Positions 1 through 7,600 of a stretch of DNA of 64,000 nt are shown here, piece after piece. The position numbers and the translations under genes were made by a program. Within the stretch, counting starts at the first letter, position 1; every line of letters starts with the position of its first letter. The notes beneath the pieces were generated by a model. That model was not told the origin of the DNA, searched no databases, and saw only the letters and a list, made by a program, of their open reading frames with translations. The stretch comes from DASYXT01 sp035934555 (GTDB taxonomy: Bacteria; Verrucomicrobiota; Verrucomicrobiia; Limisphaerales; UBA8199), in assembly GCA_035934555.1 (NCBI GenBank), contig DASYXT010000049.1:1-64000 (forward strand), read 5' to 3'.

Positions 1-45
1 GGATAGTTTACACTCCAGTTTGGGAGTCAGCGGCTCAGCGGTTCA

Positions 46-144
46 GTTCAACAGCAGTGTATCCGCCATGCCCTCTAACGCCCCCGACAACTTCCCGCGA
101 CTCCCACCCCAGGGCACGGCGGATACACTGCTTTTACGTTAAGC
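46..144. other. attC recombination site 1
   Basis: The left box GTTCAAC (46-52) matches RYYYAAC exactly and the right box GTTAAGC (138-144) matches GTTRRRY exactly. Between them, 54-74 and 111-131 form a 21-bp inverted repeat with one mismatch, so a single strand would fold into a long hairpin. It would be the attC of a cassette whose gene lies mostly left of the window. The next gene starts 12 bases later. Confidence 0.75.
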
Positions 145-156
145 GCCGTAGCGCCT

Positions 157-507
157 ATGACCCTTGACGACATCATCCAAATGACAATCCAGTCTCAGCT
201 GAAGCAGGCAGACGTCGATGCATTCTGCGAGCAGGAGCAGACTACGATCGAGGCTTTTTGCGATGACTTCGCTTGCAATATTGCCATCGGTTACATTACC
301 GGTCGGTTCAGTTACGAGTCCGCCGACAGCGCCATTGCTGATCTGCATAACCATTTTTTTGCTGAGGGCCTTCCCCCGTTCGCCCTTTCTCTTTATTTGG
401 CTTTTGATTTGGCGGAGTATCGACGCACACAGGGTCTTAACGGAGACGAGATAGCTCGTCCTTTGGTAAAAAAGATTTTAGAAGATAGGCATGAGTCAGC
501 CGCTTAA
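157..507 (+). CDS. Cassette-borne hypothetical protein
   Basis: This is a 116-residue soluble protein that I do not recognise. It has no signal peptide or membrane segment. It is acidic and fairly Cys- and Phe-rich in its first half (Cys at about 23, 34 and 39) and ends in a charged helix. The ATG is 12 bases after the right box of attC1, and the TAA stop (505-507) falls inside the left box of attC2. That makes it a complete single-gene cassette, presumably without its own promoter and read from an upstream cassette promoter. A 71-residue reading frame on the other strand overlaps it, but this gene explains the site-to-site spacing. Function cannot be assigned. Confidence 0.6.
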   Translation: MTLDDIIQMTIQSQLKQADVDAFCEQEQTTIEAFCDDFACNIAIGYITGRFSYESADSAIADLHNHFFAEGLPPFALSLYLAFDLAEYRRTQGLNGDEIARPLVKKILEDRHESAA

Positions 508-627
508 CAACTCGCCGGAGCCGACAGCCGCCGACCCTTCTGTTTGCGGTGGCCTTGGGAGATTCGCTGCTCCCACGCTTCGTCGGCGCTCACTCCCCGG
601 CGGCTGCGGCTCGGCTTTTCGTTAGCG
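502..627. other. attC recombination site 2
   Basis: The left box is GCTTAAC (502-508, matching RYYYAAC) and the right box is GTTAGCG (621-627, an imperfect GTTRRRY). The flanking arms pair as GCC-GAGCCG-CAGCCGCCG, with two extra unpaired bases (a G and an A) on the left arm only. This resembles the extrahelical bases that orient recombination in true attC hairpins. The longer centre (about 60 bases) is GC-rich and weakly symmetrical. Confidence 0.65.
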
Positions 628-645
628 TTTAGGCCGGAGACCACT

Positions 646-1263
646 ATGGATACACAACTTTACCGACCGAGGCAGCCCGTGTTCTGGGGTGACTATGGCA
701 GTATCTTGATGAGGGGGTTGCGCGGGCCACGGGACGAACAGACTGGCCAGGTCGTCCTGAAACGAGCCGGGCCGTTTGCGCCTCCAATTATTTTCACCAT
801 CGGCGGCCTGGGTTTTGTGGTTCTGGTGACGCAGAGCTTCCGAGAGAAACTGTGCGCGGCTGGATTTGGCAGCCTGCATTTCAGGCCCACTATTAAGGAA
901 CACATTGTTAGCATCCCATGGCAGCGCTGGGACAGGCGCACAAGGCTCCCGCCTGAGATTCCCGAATCGGGCGAACCCGAGGATTACATTCTGGGCCAGC
1001 CCCATTCAGAGCAGGCAGTATCTGAGATGGAGCCGATTTGGGAGTTCGTCGCACCCGTTGTGGACTGCAAGATTAAGAAACGAGAGCGATTGGGCCAAAC
1101 CTATTACAGGTGGTTTCTGACTCGTCCACAGGGGCCTCACCGAGGATTGTTTCGCCCGCCGAGCGATGACGGGCACGTCCTGTTTGTAGATGCAGCCGGC
1201 CGCCGATGGTTCGAGCGGGAAGCAGGAGAGTGGGTCGGCTTTGACGAGGTTTCTATTGTATGA
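646..1263 (+). CDS. Cassette-borne hypothetical protein, possibly immunity-like
   Basis: This is a 205-residue protein read from the ATG at 646, which is 18 bases after attC2. An in-frame ATG at 544 lies inside the attC hairpin and is unlikely to be used. There is no convincing signal peptide. A hydrophobic patch sits at residues about 46-60, then come Trp-rich segments (PWQRWD, EPIWEF) and the C-terminal RRWFEREAGEWVGFDE. The overall look (WGDYG start, a middle 'FREKLCAAGF' helix, then a strand-rich end) reminds me of DUF1629/Imm11-type immunity proteins, but the similarity is weak and unverified. TGA at 1261-1263 directly precedes attC3. It may equally be an unrelated orphan cassette gene. 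Confidence 0.6.
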   Translation: MDTQLYRPRQPVFWGDYGSILMRGLRGPRDEQTGQVVLKRAGPFAPPIIFTIGGLGFVVLVTQSFREKLCAAGFGSLHFRPTIKEHIVSIPWQRWDRRTRLPPEIPESGEPEDYILGQPHSEQAVSEMEPIWEFVAPVVDCKIKKRERLGQTYYRWFLTRPQGPHRGLFRPPSDDGHVLFVDAAGRRWFEREAGEWVGFDEVSIV

Positions 1264-1267
1264 CCCA

Positions 1268-1360
1268 CGCTAACAATCGCGCTGCACTCGACGCCGGGAT
1301 TGCATCCTGTTACATATCGGGCGTCGTAGGCCCGGCGCGAGTGAGCGCGGGTCGTTGGGT
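1268..1360. other. attC recombination site 3
   Basis: The left box is CGCTAAC (1268-1274, an imperfect RYYYAAC) and the right box is GTTGGGT (1354-1360, an exact GTTRRRY). The arms CGCGCTGCACTCGACGCCGGG and the complement of GGCGCGAGTGAGCGCG pair nearly perfectly. Two single extra bases, G and A, bulge from the left arm, the hallmark asymmetry of attC stems. Confidence 0.7.
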
Positions 1361-1371
1361 TTAAAGGCATC

Positions 1372-1638
1372 ATGCAGTCTCTTGAACAGATTGAGGGAGC
1401 CTGGCCGGAGCCGGAGTTCGACTCTGGTCTGGTATTGCGGTGTCACGAGGCTCGCAAGAAGCCTATCGACCAGTTGTCCGACTTGGAACTGGCAACCCTA
1501 CTGAACCAAGATATTGGCGTGGCACATATTCTTCCGGAGGCTGTTCGCAGGTTGAGCCGGAACCAGCCCGACGGGACGGAGTACTTCGAAGGGCAACTGA
1601 GGGAAGCAGTTGAGAAGAAGACCCAACCAAAGGATTGA
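1372..1638 (+). CDS. CdiI-family contact-dependent inhibition immunity protein
   Basis: This 88-residue protein starts SLEQIEGAWPEPEFDSGLVL and continues RCHEARKKPIDQLSDLEL. I recognise this pattern from the CdiI_3-type immunity family: 'LE..EG..W.EP.FDS.LV..CH.LR.KP', then a 'L...L.Q.IG...L.P.A...L' segment. Here that second segment reads LATLLNQDIGVAHILPEAVRRL. Members neutralise a toxin tip in the cytoplasm. The ATG is 12 bases after attC3 and the stop abuts attC4, so it is a complete integron cassette. No matching toxin gene is nearby, so it would be an orphan immunity gene. Family membership is by eye and has not been searched. Confidence 0.65.
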   Translation: MQSLEQIEGAWPEPEFDSGLVLRCHEARKKPIDQLSDLELATLLNQDIGVAHILPEAVRRLSRNQPDGTEYFEGQLREAVEKKTQPKD

Positions 1639-1725
1639 GCCGATGACGAGCAGCGCGAGCATGTCGGTGTTGCAACCGGGCGTCAGTGGCGCGCTGCTCG
1701 TCACGGCTCATCCTCATCGTTAATC
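1621..1725. other. attC recombination site 4
   Basis: The left box ACCCAAC (1621-1627) is an exact RYYYAAC and overlaps the 3' end of the upstream gene. The right box GTTAATC (1719-1725) is imperfect. GAGCCGATGACGAGCAGCGC (from 1636) pairs with the arm ending GCTGCTCGTCACGGCTC (to 1710), with one extra A in the left arm. It closes the third cassette, and no further cassette follows. Confidence 0.7.
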
Positions 1726-1783
1726 CCTCTTTTCCCCGCTCTTTCCCCTACCGCCCCGCCGCCCGCCCACCCGCCTCCCCAAA

Positions 1784-1804
1784 TTTTCAATCTTCAATCT
1801 GCAA
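1784..1804 (+). repeat. Direct repeat, TTTTCAAT type, copy 1
   Basis: A 21-bp sequence beginning TTTTCAATCTTCAATCTG recurs with one mismatch at 2457-2477. The two copies flank the phage-like connector gene. Such TTTTCAAT/CTGCAA strings look like an interspersed genomic repeat rather than a coding sequence. Confidence 0.5.
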
Positions 1805-1842
1805 ACCCCACCACTCCACCACTCCACAACCCCTCCCCCCAA

Positions 1843-2430
1843 ATGCTCACCACCCTCACCACCCTCCACGCCCGCCTCGCCCTCACCGACTCCACCCAGG
1901 ATACCCTCCTCACCGCTGCCCTCAAATCCCTCTCCGCCCGCTTCGATAAACTCACCAACCGCACCCTGGCGCGCACCGAAACCGCCACGTTCGAATTCCC
2001 AACCGGTGACCTCGAACTCTCCCCGCCCTGTTACCCGGTCGAGTCCGTGCAAAAATTCGAAATCAAAACCTCCGAACTCACCGGCTGGCAGGAAATCACA
2101 CCAGGCCCGGATTTCCTCATCCGCAACACCTGCATCATTTCCCTTCGTCTCCCTTCAGCCCTTAGCCTTCAGCCTTTAGCCTTGTCTCGCGTCACCTACA
2201 CCGGCGGCTACGTCCTCCCCGGCACCGACCCCGCCCCCGGCCAAACTCCCCTCCCCGACGACATCGAGCAAGCCTGCGTCGAACAGGTCGCGTACTGGTT
2301 CCAAAACCGTGACCGCCAGGGTCTCAAAACCTACTGGCCCTCGGGCGCTGCCTACTACCAGTTCGCAACTCTTGACCTTCTCGATTCAGTCAAGTCCGTC
2401 CTGGCCACCCACACCCGCTTCACCCTCTGA
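1843..2430 (+). CDS. Phage gp6-like head-tail connector protein
   Basis: This 195-residue protein is built like the gp6-like connector family: an N-terminal helical part (about 1-45), a strand-rich middle (ATFEFPTGDLELSP, PVESVQKFEI), the 'VTYTGGYVLPG' strand-turn at about 132-142, then 'LPDDIEQACVEQVAYWFQNRD' leading into the last helices. In phages it joins portal to tail. No terminase, portal or tail gene accompanies it, so it is probably a remnant or a gene in a decayed prophage. A 14-bp tandem duplication (2152-2165 / 2166-2179) sits inside the gene and may have been inserted into an otherwise ordinary strand. The TGA overlaps the ATG of the next open frame. Confidence 0.6.
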   Translation: MLTTLTTLHARLALTDSTQDTLLTAALKSLSARFDKLTNRTLARTETATFEFPTGDLELSPPCYPVESVQKFEIKTSELTGWQEITPGPDFLIRNTCIISLRLPSALSLQPLALSRVTYTGGYVLPGTDPAPGQTPLPDDIEQACVEQVAYWFQNRDRQGLKTYWPSGAAYYQFATLDLLDSVKSVLATHTRFTL

Positions 2431-2855
2431 TGCCACGCGCCCAAACCAATTTTCAATTTTCAATTTTCAATCTGCAATTTTCAATTCCCTCCACCCCTCA
2501 GCACATTCACCCCCTCCGCCCTGCGACCCCGGTGACAACCCCGGCCCTCCCCATCACTCCATCAATCCACCAATCCATCCACCCATTCCGCCGGTTGGCT
2601 GTGCGGCTAGGCGCTCCGGCCCGTCGCCCTGCCGCTTGCCCGGTCCCCCCATCCCGCGCCAGAGGCACCAGCATCGGCAGCCCCGCGCACCAGGCATCCC
2701 CTGCCCCCGGCGCGGCAGGGCTAGGTCCTCCCCGCGCCGTCGCCACACAGGCAGGTTGGAACGCGCCACACCCCGCCCCGCGCCCAGTTCGCTTGTTTCA
2801 TTCGGTTCCCGCCCCCAGCCTTCATGCATTGGCCCTGCTTCCGGCCGTTCTATGA
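2430..2855 (+). CDS. Low-complexity open frame after the connector gene (doubtful)
   Basis: This is a 141-residue frame whose ATG overlaps the stop of the connector gene, as in translationally coupled phage genes. Its start merely translates the CAATTTT repeat (QFSIFNLQFSI), and the rest is Pro/Ala/Arg-rich with no recognisable domain. The alternative frame over the same DNA is equally open because the region is C-rich. I treat it as possible debris of a prophage gene. The stretch 2431-2915 otherwise holds only repeats and no convincing gene. Confidence 0.2.
   Translation: MPRAQTNFQFSIFNLQFSIPSTPQHIHPLRPATPVTTPALPITPSIHQSIHPFRRLAVRLGAPARRPAACPVPPSRARGTSIGSPAHQASPAPGAAGLGPPRAVATQAGWNAPHPAPRPVRLFHSVPAPSLHALALLPAVL
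2457..2477 (+). repeat. Direct repeat, TTTTCAAT type, copy 2
   Basis: This is the second copy of the 21-bp element at 1784-1804, differing at one base. It lies within a longer imperfect run of CAATTTT units (about 2450-2486). Confidence 0.5.
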
Positions 2856-2915
2856 TTGACAAACATGGCTTTTTGTGACCAAATGCCCCCACAACGTCCC
2901 AAACCTATTCCGCTT

Positions 2916-4934
2916 ATGAAACCGTCTCTCCACCGTGTTTCTGTCGGCACTCAAAGCTTACGTCTGCTGCCAATCTGCGCCTTGCTGTGGCAATTCACTA
3001 TCGCGTGGGGCTCCATCCCTGTCGTGGGCCTGTGGCGGTTCAACGAGGGCTCGGGCACCAATGTGACTGACTCGTCCGGCTTTAATAACAACGGGTTTCT
3101 GGCCGGCGAGAATGGCAATATGCCGGTGTGGGCTGCCAGCCAAACGGGCTTCGGCGGAGCCCTGCGCTTCACCAACGACGGATTGAACCACGCATATGTG
3201 AGCATCCCGGGCAGCGCCTCGTTGCAGATCGGGATGACGCCGACCAATGCCTGGACGATGACGGCCTGGGCCTACGAGGATTCCAACGGCACCGGCGCGT
3301 CGGTGGCCAATTACGGGCGCATTGTCGTGACCGATGATGGCACGGCGTTTCAATTGGAGTCCGGCGCAAGCGGCGACGAGGAGATGTACACCTGGAGCCG
3401 GGCGAACGCAGAATGGCAGTTTGGTTGGATAGCGGGTTCGCCGGTAGCGCCCTTGCTGGACCAATGGGTGCATTGGGCAGTAGTGTATGACGGCACGAAT
3501 TTGACTTTATATCGTAACGGCAACCAGGGTGCCGAAGGCGGAACCGCATCGCAGGCTGTCGTAGCGGCGCTGTCGTATGCCGGTTACGGCGGCTCGGTGT
3601 TGATTGGGTCGGAACTGGATCAAACAGCCGACCGGACCTGGAACGGGTTGCTGGATGACGTGGCCTTGTTTGCGGGTGCGCTTTCCCAGGCGCAGATCCA
3701 AACGGTCATGTCGGGGGATTTTTCAGCCTTTTTGGGCGGCCCGGCAAATATCCTGACCCAGCCGCAGAGCCAAACGGTGGACCGCGGCGCGACGGTCAAT
3801 TTGCAGGTCGTCGCGCAAGGGATTGCGCCGCTGAGTTACCAATGGTTTTTCAATGGCACGACACCGTTGGCGGGTGCCACGACCTCGAGTTTGACCCTGG
3901 CCGATGTGCAGGTCAGCCAAGCGGGAATCTATTCTGTGATTGTCAGCAATTCGCTGAATGTGGAGCCAAGCCAGCCTGCCGTATTAATCGTGAATACCAA
4001 CCCGGTTTCATTGGTTGGCCTGTGGCGATTTAACGATGGGTCCGGCAACAACGCAGCCGATTCATCCGGGTTCAACAACACCGGCCTCTTGACGGGCGAA
4101 AACGGCAATGTCCCTGCGTGGGTGGCCGGACAAGCTGGTTTCGGGGGCGCCTTGCGCTTTACGAACGATGCGGTGGATCATGCTTACGTTGCGATTCCGG
4201 GCAGCTCCTCGCTGCAAATTGGGCTCAACGCCACTAATCCCTGGTCACTGACGGCTTGGGCTTATGAGGACTCAAATGGCACAGGCAACTTTGTCGCTAA
4301 CTATGGGCGCGTTCTGGTCATTGATGACGGCACCGCGTTTCAACTCGAATCGGGAGCGGTGGGCGACGCGGAGATGTACACTTGGAGCCGGGCCAACGCG
4401 GGTTGGCAAATTGGCTGGCAAGCAGGGTCGCCGGTGTCGCCGCTGCTGGACCAATGGGTACATTGGGCCGTGGTGTATGATGGCACCAACCTGGTGCTTT
4501 ATCGGGACGGCAATCAGGGGCCAAGTGGCGGCGTCGCCACCAATGCCGTTGCCGCCGCACTGGGCTACACCGGATTTACAGGTGCCCTTCATATCGGCTC
4601 CGAGGCGGGAACAACAGCGGACCGCAACTGGAACGGCATGCTGGATGATGTGGCCGTATTCAAGGTCGCTCTGTCACAGGACCAGGTTCGGACGGTGATG
4701 AGCGGCGACTTCTCTTCATTCGTCACTCGCCCGCCACTGCTCATCTCCCAGTCGCAGGGCAATGTTGTCCTGAGCTGGACGGCGATGCTGCCTGGGTATC
4801 ATCTCCAGGCCAGCCCTTCACTTTCACCCGCCACCTGGACGGACATCGGCGGGGCGGTTCAGCAAGGGCCATTGCTAAGCGTTACCCAGCCAACCGGGCC
4901 CGGCACGAAGTATTTTCGCCTGGTAGTGCATTGA
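2916..4934 (+). CDS. Secreted protein with two LamG domains and an Ig-like domain
   Basis: The ATG at 2916 is chosen because it gives a short basic start followed by a hydrophobic stretch (LLPICALLWQFTIAWG), a plausible Sec signal. Upstream in-frame ATGs add only a Pro-rich lead. The layout is: LamG/ConA-like domain about 32-255 (VVGLWRFNEGSG, then NNNGFLAGENG), Ig-like domain about 260-345 (ILTQPQSQTVDRGATVNLQV, QWFFNG, ending VIVSNS), a second LamG about 350-580, and a C-terminal strand domain (VVLSWTAMLPGYHLQ, GTKYFRLVV). The two LamG copies are close duplicates of each other. It probably binds sugars or proteins at the cell surface or outside the cell. The next gene begins within tens of bases, so the two are likely co-expressed. 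Confidence 0.85.
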   Translation: MKPSLHRVSVGTQSLRLLPICALLWQFTIAWGSIPVVGLWRFNEGSGTNVTDSSGFNNNGFLAGENGNMPVWAASQTGFGGALRFTNDGLNHAYVSIPGSASLQIGMTPTNAWTMTAWAYEDSNGTGASVANYGRIVVTDDGTAFQLESGASGDEEMYTWSRANAEWQFGWIAGSPVAPLLDQWVHWAVVYDGTNLTLYRNGNQGAEGGTASQAVVAALSYAGYGGSVLIGSELDQTADRTWNGLLDDVALFAGALSQAQIQTVMSGDFSAFLGGPANILTQPQSQTVDRGATVNLQVVAQGIAPLSYQWFFNGTTPLAGATTSSLTLADVQVSQAGIYSVIVSNSLNVEPSQPAVLIVNTNPVSLVGLWRFNDGSGNNAADSSGFNNTGLLTGENGNVPAWVAGQAGFGGALRFTNDAVDHAYVAIPGSSSLQIGLNATNPWSLTAWAYEDSNGTGNFVANYGRVLVIDDGTAFQLESGAVGDAEMYTWSRANAGWQIGWQAGSPVSPLLDQWVHWAVVYDGTNLVLYRDGNQGPSGGVATNAVAAALGYTGFTGALHIGSEAGTTADRNWNGMLDDVAVFKVALSQDQVRTVMSGDFSSFVTRPPLLISQSQGNVVLSWTAMLPGYHLQASPSLSPATWTDIGGAVQQGPLLSVTQPTGPGTKYFRLVVH

Positions 4935-4996
4935 AAAATCCTGCGCTGCGCATGTTTGGGGGAGCGCAGACTTTAGTCCGCGCTGCGCTGAGGCGT

Positions 4997-7600
4997 ATGA
5001 ACGTCCGCCAGGTCGGCTGTGCTCCGATCTGGAGTTGGCTGCTGGCGCTGGGAGCTTGTGCTTCAGCACGAGCCACGACCAATTTGCCCGCCTATTATGC
5101 TCACGCCGCCGTATTGGACGCTAACGGCGTCATTGCCCCTTGGTATCAAGGTTTGAACGGGCAATTGGATGAGCGGCTCAACATCGCCGTCAACGTTTAT
5201 AAAAGGTATCCCTGGGTGGACCGGCCAAAGGCGGTGATGGCGGCGCCGGATTTCGTTTACAACTCCCACTGGAGCATCCAACCCGACGGCACGATCCTGA
5301 TTCCGCCTACCACCGATTGGATGTGCGGCGATCTGTGCGCCCGGGCGTGGAGCATCATAAAAGGGCTCACCGCTTATTATCAGTACAGCGGCGATCCCAT
5401 CGCGTTTATCTACATCCCCAGAGCGGTGGATTATATTTTGGATTACGGCTTGACGGATGCCGATGCCGACTGGCCACTGTTTCCTATCAGCACGCCGACT
5501 CGGGGGAAGGCCTACGGCAAATGCGATCCGCGCGGACGCAGCCAGTTGGACTTATGCGCGATCACCGGCGTGGAAGTGCTGCGCGCCTACAAGCTCACCG
5601 GCAACGCGCGCTATCTCGACATGGCTCGGCATTGGGGCGACGTATTCGCCGCGAAATGCCAGTTCGCCAACCCGGATATATCTCCCTGGAACCGGTATGT
5701 GGATCCTTCGGTGGTTGGCTGGTCGGATGTGCTGACTGGCACCACCTCTTTGATTGTGGACTTTCTCGATGATTTGATTGAAACGGGCTACCGTGGCAAA
5801 GGCGCCGCAGTGGTCCGAGCCAGGGACGCGGGGCGTCGCTTTTTGAACGAGAAAATGCTACCGGCCTGGTGGATCAACGATACCTGGGCACGGACATATT
5901 GGGACTGGGACAACCCGATGATGTGCGGGATGGTGTCGATGTGCGCGGATCATTTCCTGAAGCACCCCGAAGCCTATCCGAATTGGCGCAGCGATTTGCG
6001 TAATATGCTGTCGCTGGTTTGGAATCGTAACGGCGCTGACCCAGCGTCATGCGGCGACGTGTATTCCGGGGCCTGGGCGTTCCCGGAATCATCGGTATGT
6101 TGCGGCACCTCGTTGTCCTACAACCAATACACGGCCGGACCGACCCTGCTCCGCTACGGTGTGCTGGCCGACAGCGCCTGGGCCCGCGAGATCGGCCGCC
6201 GGATGATGTTGATGGCGTCTTACGATAGTCTGCCTAATGGGGTAGTGAAGGACGGCTTGTTTGGTGACCAGGTCGCCACCGGCGAATGGTCCAATCTGGC
6301 GCATCCCTGGCCGTTATGCCAGGTGCTCGAGGCCATCGCCTGGTTGCCGCGTGAGTTCGGACCAAACCGGGAAAACCATATCGTGCGCTCGACCACCGTC
6401 GTGCGGGAAGTGCTCTACGAAAAAGGGCGAATAACCTATACTACGTTTGATGCGGCGCCCGGTGTGCAGGAAGTCTTGCGACTCGCATTCCGCCCCGACT
6501 CGATCACGGCAGATGGACGGCGGCTCAAGCCCTGCCGGGTGCTGAGCGGCAGCGGTTTCTCAATGGAGGAGCTGCGCAATGGCGATTGCCTCGTGACGAT
6601 TCGCCACGATGGCCGGCGGCACATTGTGATCGAAGGCGATGACCCGCAAGCGGTGGCGGACGCTTCTGCATTCGAATTCTCGGGCACCTGGCAAACGATC
6701 CCATCCAAGGAATCGCATCAAGGCTCATTCCACGCCACCGCACAGCGCGGGGCAGAAATGGCTTTTAAGTTCACCGGCAACCAGGTGCGCTTGTTGGGCG
6801 TGGTCGGGCCCGACGGAGGATGGGCCGATGCATTCGTTGATGGAGTGAAGGAGCCGACTTTAGTCGAGTGCTGGAACCCAGCCGTCCGGTTCAAGCAACC
6901 CATCTTTCTCAAAAAGGGGCTTGCCAACGGCGCTCATGAAATCAAGTTAGTGGTCCGGGGTGAACACAATCCTTTGGCCAGCGGAGCGCTGCTCCGCATC
7001 GAGGCTGCGCAATTTTCGGCCGCTACCGGCGACGCCGGGTTCGGCGCGGGCAGCGGGCCCGCGTGGCCGCAGCGGATGATTTTCGGCTTCACGGGCCGGC
7101 AAGACTATATCGATTCGGCAGGAAATAGCTGGCGGCCCGGGACGGAGTTCGTCACCCGAGTTGGATTTGGCGCAGACACAGTGGCGCGCTGCTGGTGGGT
7201 CAATCGGCGCAGCATGTATATCGGCGCCACGAAGGACCAGGAACTGTACCGCTATGGCATTCATGCGCCGCTGTTCTGGGTCAACCTGACGGTTGCGCCG
7301 GGCGAGTACCTGGTTCGACTGCATTGGGCCGATACACCTGAAACACCCTGGGTAGAGCGCGAGGGCAAATGGGAAACAGTGTCGCGTCCAACCTCCGTCT
7401 CAATTAATGGCTCAACCGTGCTCGAGAGCCTGAGCGTTCGGAAAGAAGTGGGCACGTTCCAGGCTTACGTGCGCGAGTTTCGCGGAATTCAGGCACGGAA
7501 CGGGGCGATTGAAGTGCGTTGCTGGTCCACGCCGCAACATGAGGCGATGTTGCAGGCGCTGGAGGTGATTCCTGCTTCAATGCTCCCGCTTACTCACTAG
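4997..7600 (+). CDS. Large secreted protein, alpha-barrel glycosidase-like plus malectin-like C-terminus
   Basis: From the ATG at 4997 the protein is 867 residues and begins with a clear signal peptide (WSWLLALGACASARA). A TTG at 4931 overlapping the previous stop, or the ATG at 4952, would lengthen it. Residues about 30-480 resemble an (alpha/alpha)6-barrel hydrolase: repeated helix pairs, many Trp/Tyr, and motifs WYQGLNGQLDERLN, GDLCARAWSI and CCGTSLSYNQYTAGP. About 560-690 is a strand-rich domain like those with bound-ligand jelly rolls (FKFTGNQVRLLGVVGPDGG). About 700-860 looks malectin-like (GATKDQELY, YLVRLHWAD). I cannot name the family or substrate; polysaccharide processing is an inference. 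It overlaps the convergent next gene by 24 bases. Confidence 0.75.
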   Translation: MNVRQVGCAPIWSWLLALGACASARATTNLPAYYAHAAVLDANGVIAPWYQGLNGQLDERLNIAVNVYKRYPWVDRPKAVMAAPDFVYNSHWSIQPDGTILIPPTTDWMCGDLCARAWSIIKGLTAYYQYSGDPIAFIYIPRAVDYILDYGLTDADADWPLFPISTPTRGKAYGKCDPRGRSQLDLCAITGVEVLRAYKLTGNARYLDMARHWGDVFAAKCQFANPDISPWNRYVDPSVVGWSDVLTGTTSLIVDFLDDLIETGYRGKGAAVVRARDAGRRFLNEKMLPAWWINDTWARTYWDWDNPMMCGMVSMCADHFLKHPEAYPNWRSDLRNMLSLVWNRNGADPASCGDVYSGAWAFPESSVCCGTSLSYNQYTAGPTLLRYGVLADSAWAREIGRRMMLMASYDSLPNGVVKDGLFGDQVATGEWSNLAHPWPLCQVLEAIAWLPREFGPNRENHIVRSTTVVREVLYEKGRITYTTFDAAPGVQEVLRLAFRPDSITADGRRLKPCRVLSGSGFSMEELRNGDCLVTIRHDGRRHIVIEGDDPQAVADASAFEFSGTWQTIPSKESHQGSFHATAQRGAEMAFKFTGNQVRLLGVVGPDGGWADAFVDGVKEPTLVECWNPAVRFKQPIFLKKGLANGAHEIKLVVRGEHNPLASGALLRIEAAQFSAATGDAGFGAGSGPAWPQRMIFGFTGRQDYIDSAGNSWRPGTEFVTRVGFGADTVARCWWVNRRSMYIGATKDQELYRYGIHAPLFWVNLTVAPGEYLVRLHWADTPETPWVEREGKWETVSRPTSVSINGSTVLESLSVRKEVGTFQAYVREFRGIQARNGAIEVRCWSTPQHEAMLQALEVIPASMLPLTH

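Larger units (their letters stand above)
46..1725. mobile_element. Integron-type gene cassette array (3 cassettes, 4 attC-like sites)
   Basis: Three small genes, all on the plus strand, are each separated by an imperfect inverted repeat of 93-126 bp. Each repeat is bounded by a 7-base box close to RYYYAAC on the left and close to GTTRRRY on the right. The start codon lies 11-18 bases after each right box, and the stop lies in or next to the following left box. This tight spacing, together with single extra (unpaired) bases on one arm of each repeat, is the known anatomy of integron cassettes. No attI site or IntI integrase lies in the window, so it would have to be to the left or elsewhere. 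The array appears to end at 1725, because no further site follows. Confidence 0.75.

Noticed and set aside
139..354. Minus-strand 71-residue protein at the left end
   Set aside because: It overlaps the cassette gene whose limits agree with both attC sites, and it crosses an attC box.
544..645. Extended N-terminus of the second cassette protein from the ATG at 544
   Set aside because: This part lies inside the attC2 hairpin; the start at 646, 18 bases after the site, fits cassette anatomy.
1720..2052. 110-residue Gly-rich minus-strand frame
   Set aside because: It is the shadow of C-rich repeats and the phage connector gene; no real domain.
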